DNA of 44,233 nt from positions 1 through 44,233 of the forward strand of contig CAYSQW010000025.1 in NCBI GenBank assembly GCA_964433135.1, written 5' to 3'. This document shows, in pieces, positions 42,217-44,233 of this stretch. The DNA comes from CAYSQW01 sp964433135. Lineage in GTDB: Bacteria > Acidobacteriota > Aminicenantia > Aminicenantales > Aminicenantaceae. The translations under genes and the position numbers were made by a program. Position 1 is the first letter of the stretch; every line of letters begins with the position of its first letter. A model generated the notes under the pieces. That model searched no databases. It was not told the origin of the DNA and saw only the letters and a list, made by a program, of their open reading frames with translations.

Positions 42217-42816
42217 ATGTCTGAAAAAACCGTCATGAAAGATATCAATCGAAGGATCTTTCTATTTTACACCGAGGACGGATTGATAGATCTTGCGATC
42301 GGTCTGGTTCTGTTCGGGTTCGGCGGCCTGCTTTTCCTGGATATGCCCGGATACATCGGTGTTCTGGGCCTGCTTGCCGTCGGATTATGGTACCTAGGGA
42401 AGCGCCGCATCACCATGCCCCGGATCGGGACCATCCGCCTGCGGCAGGCTGAGAAAGAAAAACTGGCCGGTTTCTTCATCACCATGATCCTCCTGGGCTC
42501 GGGAGTGCTGGCGACGCTGCTGACGCAGTCCGGAGGGATGAAATCAGGCACCCTGCCGTTATTGATGTTTGCCCTGGTGCTGGCCTTGGGGATCAGTGCA
42601 CTGGGATTCATTCTGAAAGCTCATCGCTTGTATATCTACGCGATTCTCGTCTTTTCGGCTCTTTCCGGCGGAAATGTCCTGAACCGAGCGGTTGGAAGCA
42701 CGGATCTTTTCATTCTTTTCGTCATGGTCGCGGGCCTCATCATCCTCGCGGCCGGGTCCGTGGTCTTGTCCCGCTTCCTGCGCAAATATCCCAAGGTAAC
42801 CGAGGAGACGGCGTGA
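42217..42816 (+). CDS. membrane protein with six predicted spans
   Basis: 199 residues from the ATG at 42217, 6 nt after AGGAGGG; the frame upstream to 42172 has no ribosome site. A short cytoplasmic head (SEKTVMKDINRRIFLFYTEDGLIDL) precedes hydrophobic spans at about 25-42, 44-60, 80-100, 110-132, 140-155 and 165-185. The basic loop YLGKRRITMPRIG sits between spans 2 and 3. I do not recognise the family by name. Its stop overlaps the start of the winged-helix regulator by 1 base (TGATG), the common arrangement in which such a regulator and a membrane protein are co-expressed. Confidence 0.72.
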   Translation: MSEKTVMKDINRRIFLFYTEDGLIDLAIGLVLFGFGGLLFLDMPGYIGVLGLLAVGLWYLGKRRITMPRIGTIRLRQAEKEKLAGFFITMILLGSGVLATLLTQSGGMKSGTLPLLMFALVLALGISALGFILKAHRLYIYAILVFSALSGGNVLNRAVGSTDLFILFVMVAGLIILAAGSVVLSRFLRKYPKVTEETA

Positions 42817-43133
42817 TGTCCGCCGCAAAGAAAAAACCTCCCGATTTCGGGGTGGCGTTGGAACGTCTGGTGCATGAACCGGCGAGGCTCAAGATCATGG
42901 CTTACCTCTATATGGTTGAGAGCGCGGATTTTGTTTTTCTTATCAGCCGCACCGGATTGACCATGGGAAACCTGTCCGCCCATATGAGCAAACTGGAAAA
43001 AGCCGGCTACATCGAAGTGGAAAAAGAGATCAAAAACAACCGGCCGCACACCATGCTGTCGCTGACAGCTGCCGGCCGCAAGGCTTTCGAGTCCTACCGC
43101 TCGGATCTGCAGCAGATCCTAGGAGATTTATGA
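42816..43133 (+). CDS. winged-helix transcriptional regulator
   Basis: 105 residues, ATG at 42816 overlapping the upstream stop, with GAGGAG about 10 nt before it; a GTG one codon earlier is possible. The protein is one winged-helix domain of the HTH_34 (MarR/ArsR-like) type: LVHEPARLKIMAYLYM (helix 1), FVFLISRTGLTMGNLSAHMSKLEKAGYIEVEK (recognition helix and wing), then LSLTAAGRKAFESYR. Such small regulators usually control the membrane protein encoded in the same operon. No ligand pocket is visible. It is followed by a weak GAACG/CGTTC hairpin and the convergent TPR gene. Confidence 0.85.
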   Translation: MSAAKKKPPDFGVALERLVHEPARLKIMAYLYMVESADFVFLISRTGLTMGNLSAHMSKLEKAGYIEVEKEIKNNRPHTMLSLTAAGRKAFESYRSDLQQILGDL

Positions 43134-43167
43134 ACGAGAAAAAATCACGTTCGTTCCCTTTCCAACG

Positions 43168-44233
43168 TCATTCCAAACCCATATGCTTCAGAACGGCCTG
43201 AAACCGAGGCTCGCTGCGAAGAGGATCCCACGCGGAGACCTGATTTATCGTTATGATAAGAGGGTCCCGTCTCCCGCTGGACCGCTCGAGCCAGGATAAA
43301 GCGCGATCCCTTTCATCAAGAGCGAGGGCAATGCGTGCGATACTTAGGGCGGTGTTTCCTATGTCTCCGCTTTCAAATAATCGTTCCAATTCTTCGATGA
43401 GCTGCGGAATTTCGGCTTCCCGGCCGGCGTTTGCGAAAGCCACGGCCAAACCCGCCAGATGAGACGGCAGTCTTCCATCCCGTTCGATCAACGTCTGAGC
43501 CCTCTCGATTTCTTCCCCCTCAGGTGGAAGCTCAGGTCTCAGTTCGTTTCCTTTCCGGAGATATTCCCCGGCCTTATCCACCTCTCCCTTGTGTCTTAGT
43601 ACCGCGGCCAGATTCCTGTGCGCGGCCCACGAAAGCGGGTCGATGCGCAGAGATTCCTCGAGCTCGGCCTGAGCTTCATCCCATCTTTTCAGCCGGTCCA
43701 GCAGCAATCCATATTCATAGCGGGCATCGAAGTGATTGGGATTCAGCGCCAAAGCACGTTTGAACGCCCTCTCAGCCCCCGGCCAATCCCAGTCGAAGAC
43801 TTCGAGGATGACACCCAGCGATGTGTGGGCTTCCGCCGAATCCTCATTCAGCTTCAGCGCTTTCAAAACCGACTGTTTTGCTTGCCGGGCCGATTCCCCT
43901 CTCGGCGCCATCCCGAAAAACCCCAGCAGCATATGCACATACGACAGTTCGGCATAAGCGGAAGAATAATCCGGATCCAATTCAATGGCCTGTTCGAAGC
44001 AGGACACGGCTTTGAGCAAATCCCGCCCGGTTTCAGGACGGCGGAGATGTTTCCCCCGCAGATACAATTGATACGCCTCGGAGCTGGTGGTCGCCCGTGA
44101 GGTCAGACCGGACTTTTCTCCGCTGCCGATTTCGAGCTTCAATTTATCCACCACCTTGAGCGTGATTTCATCCTGGATCGCAAATACGTCATCGAGCTTC
44201 CGGTTATACTGCTCCGACCACTGAATCGACTCG
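43168..44233 (-). CDS. TolB-like/TPR protein, N-terminus outside the window
   Basis: Partial gene; the reading frame continues to the right edge, where it encodes ESIQWSEQYNRKLDDVFAIQDEIT. This phrase is a hallmark of the segment that links a TolB-N/FlgO-like domain to TPRs in CadC-like regulators, adenylate-cyclase-like proteins and some Ser/Thr kinases. About ten TPR units follow (AVSCFEQAIELDPDYSSAYAELSYVHML, AERAFKRALALNPNHFDARYEYG and others). The end contains the common WLERSSGRRDPLIITINQVSAWDPLRSEPRFQAVLKHMGLE type motif, here cut into pieces only by my quoting limits. The missing N-terminus will decide whether it is a regulator or kinase. Confidence 0.85.
   Translation of the reverse strand, partial: ESIQWSEQYNRKLDDVFAIQDEITLKVVDKLKLEIGSGEKSGLTSRATTSSEAYQLYLRGKHLRRPETGRDLLKAVSCFEQAIELDPDYSSAYAELSYVHMLLGFFGMAPRGESARQAKQSVLKALKLNEDSAEAHTSLGVILEVFDWDWPGAERAFKRALALNPNHFDARYEYGLLLDRLKRWDEAQAELEESLRIDPLSWAAHRNLAAVLRHKGEVDKAGEYLRKGNELRPELPPEGEEIERAQTLIERDGRLPSHLAGLAVAFANAGREAEIPQLIEELERLFESGDIGNTALSIARIALALDERDRALSWLERSSGRRDPLIITINQVSAWDPLRSEPRFQAVLKHMGLE

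Noticed and set aside
43132..43153. GAACG/CGTTC hairpin between convergent genes as terminator
   Set aside because: Five-pair stem with an 11-nt loop and no proper T-run on either strand.

Overview
The window looks like chromosomal DNA of a Gram-negative, peptide-degrading heterotroph of moderately high GC. Direct signs are many signal peptides and lipoboxes, a BamA/TamA-type outer-membrane barrel and an FtsX/MacB-type permease. From gene style (M28 and S9 secreted peptidases, an HTH-TM-FG-GAP protein, sigma-54 response regulators next to MacB-like permeases, TolB/TPR proteins) I infer an Acidobacteriota-like lineage, perhaps Candidatus Aminicenantes. This is an inference, since no rRNA or other marker is present. 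I see no tRNA, rRNA, CRISPR array, transposase, phage or plasmid gene.

Layout. 1-6.6 kb: three secreted proteins on the + strand (amidohydrolase fused to a CIA30 domain, Asp-box beta-propeller, lipoprotein esterase). A strongly structured, repeat-like non-coding element lies at about 4.43-4.68 kb. 6.6-9.6 kb: dinB (probably leaderless), an atypical thioredoxin reductase and a polytopic membrane protein. 9.7-17 kb: M28 peptidase, outer-membrane barrel, DUF819 transporter-like protein and dipeptidyl-peptidase IV. 17-23 kb: primary-type sigma-70 factor, small lipoproteins, a proline-iminopeptidase-like hydrolase, a LolA-like protein and a TPR lipoprotein. 23-30 kb (minus strand): aminopeptidase P, beta-lactamase-fold hydrolase, two paralogous small membrane proteins, ADP-ribosylglycohydrolase and a second M28 peptidase.

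30.4-40.5 kb is the most interesting part. A PAS histidine kinase overlaps an NtrC-type sigma-54 activator. Right behind it sit a perfect 9-bp inverted repeat (candidate enhancer) and a textbook -24/-12 promoter. That promoter leads to an orphan receiver protein whose C-terminus carries two tandem four-cysteine modules. A second -24/-12 promoter lies directly before the FtsX-like permease at 38.2 kb, so the same activator may control both. Between them are an HTH-TM-FG-GAP protein, a DJ-1/PfpI protein, a YwbE protein and an NTF2-like lipoprotein.

40.5-44.2 kb: a DUF2892 protein, a second proline-iminopeptidase-like hydrolase, a membrane protein translationally coupled to a winged-helix regulator, and a TolB/TPR-type protein cut by the right edge.

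Functionally, the exported DPP IV, aminopeptidase P, two proline-iminopeptidase-like hydrolases and two M28 enzymes together suggest breakdown of (proline-rich) peptides in the envelope. Most promoters I can place are sigma-70 type, often with an extended -10 (TGGTATAAT-like).
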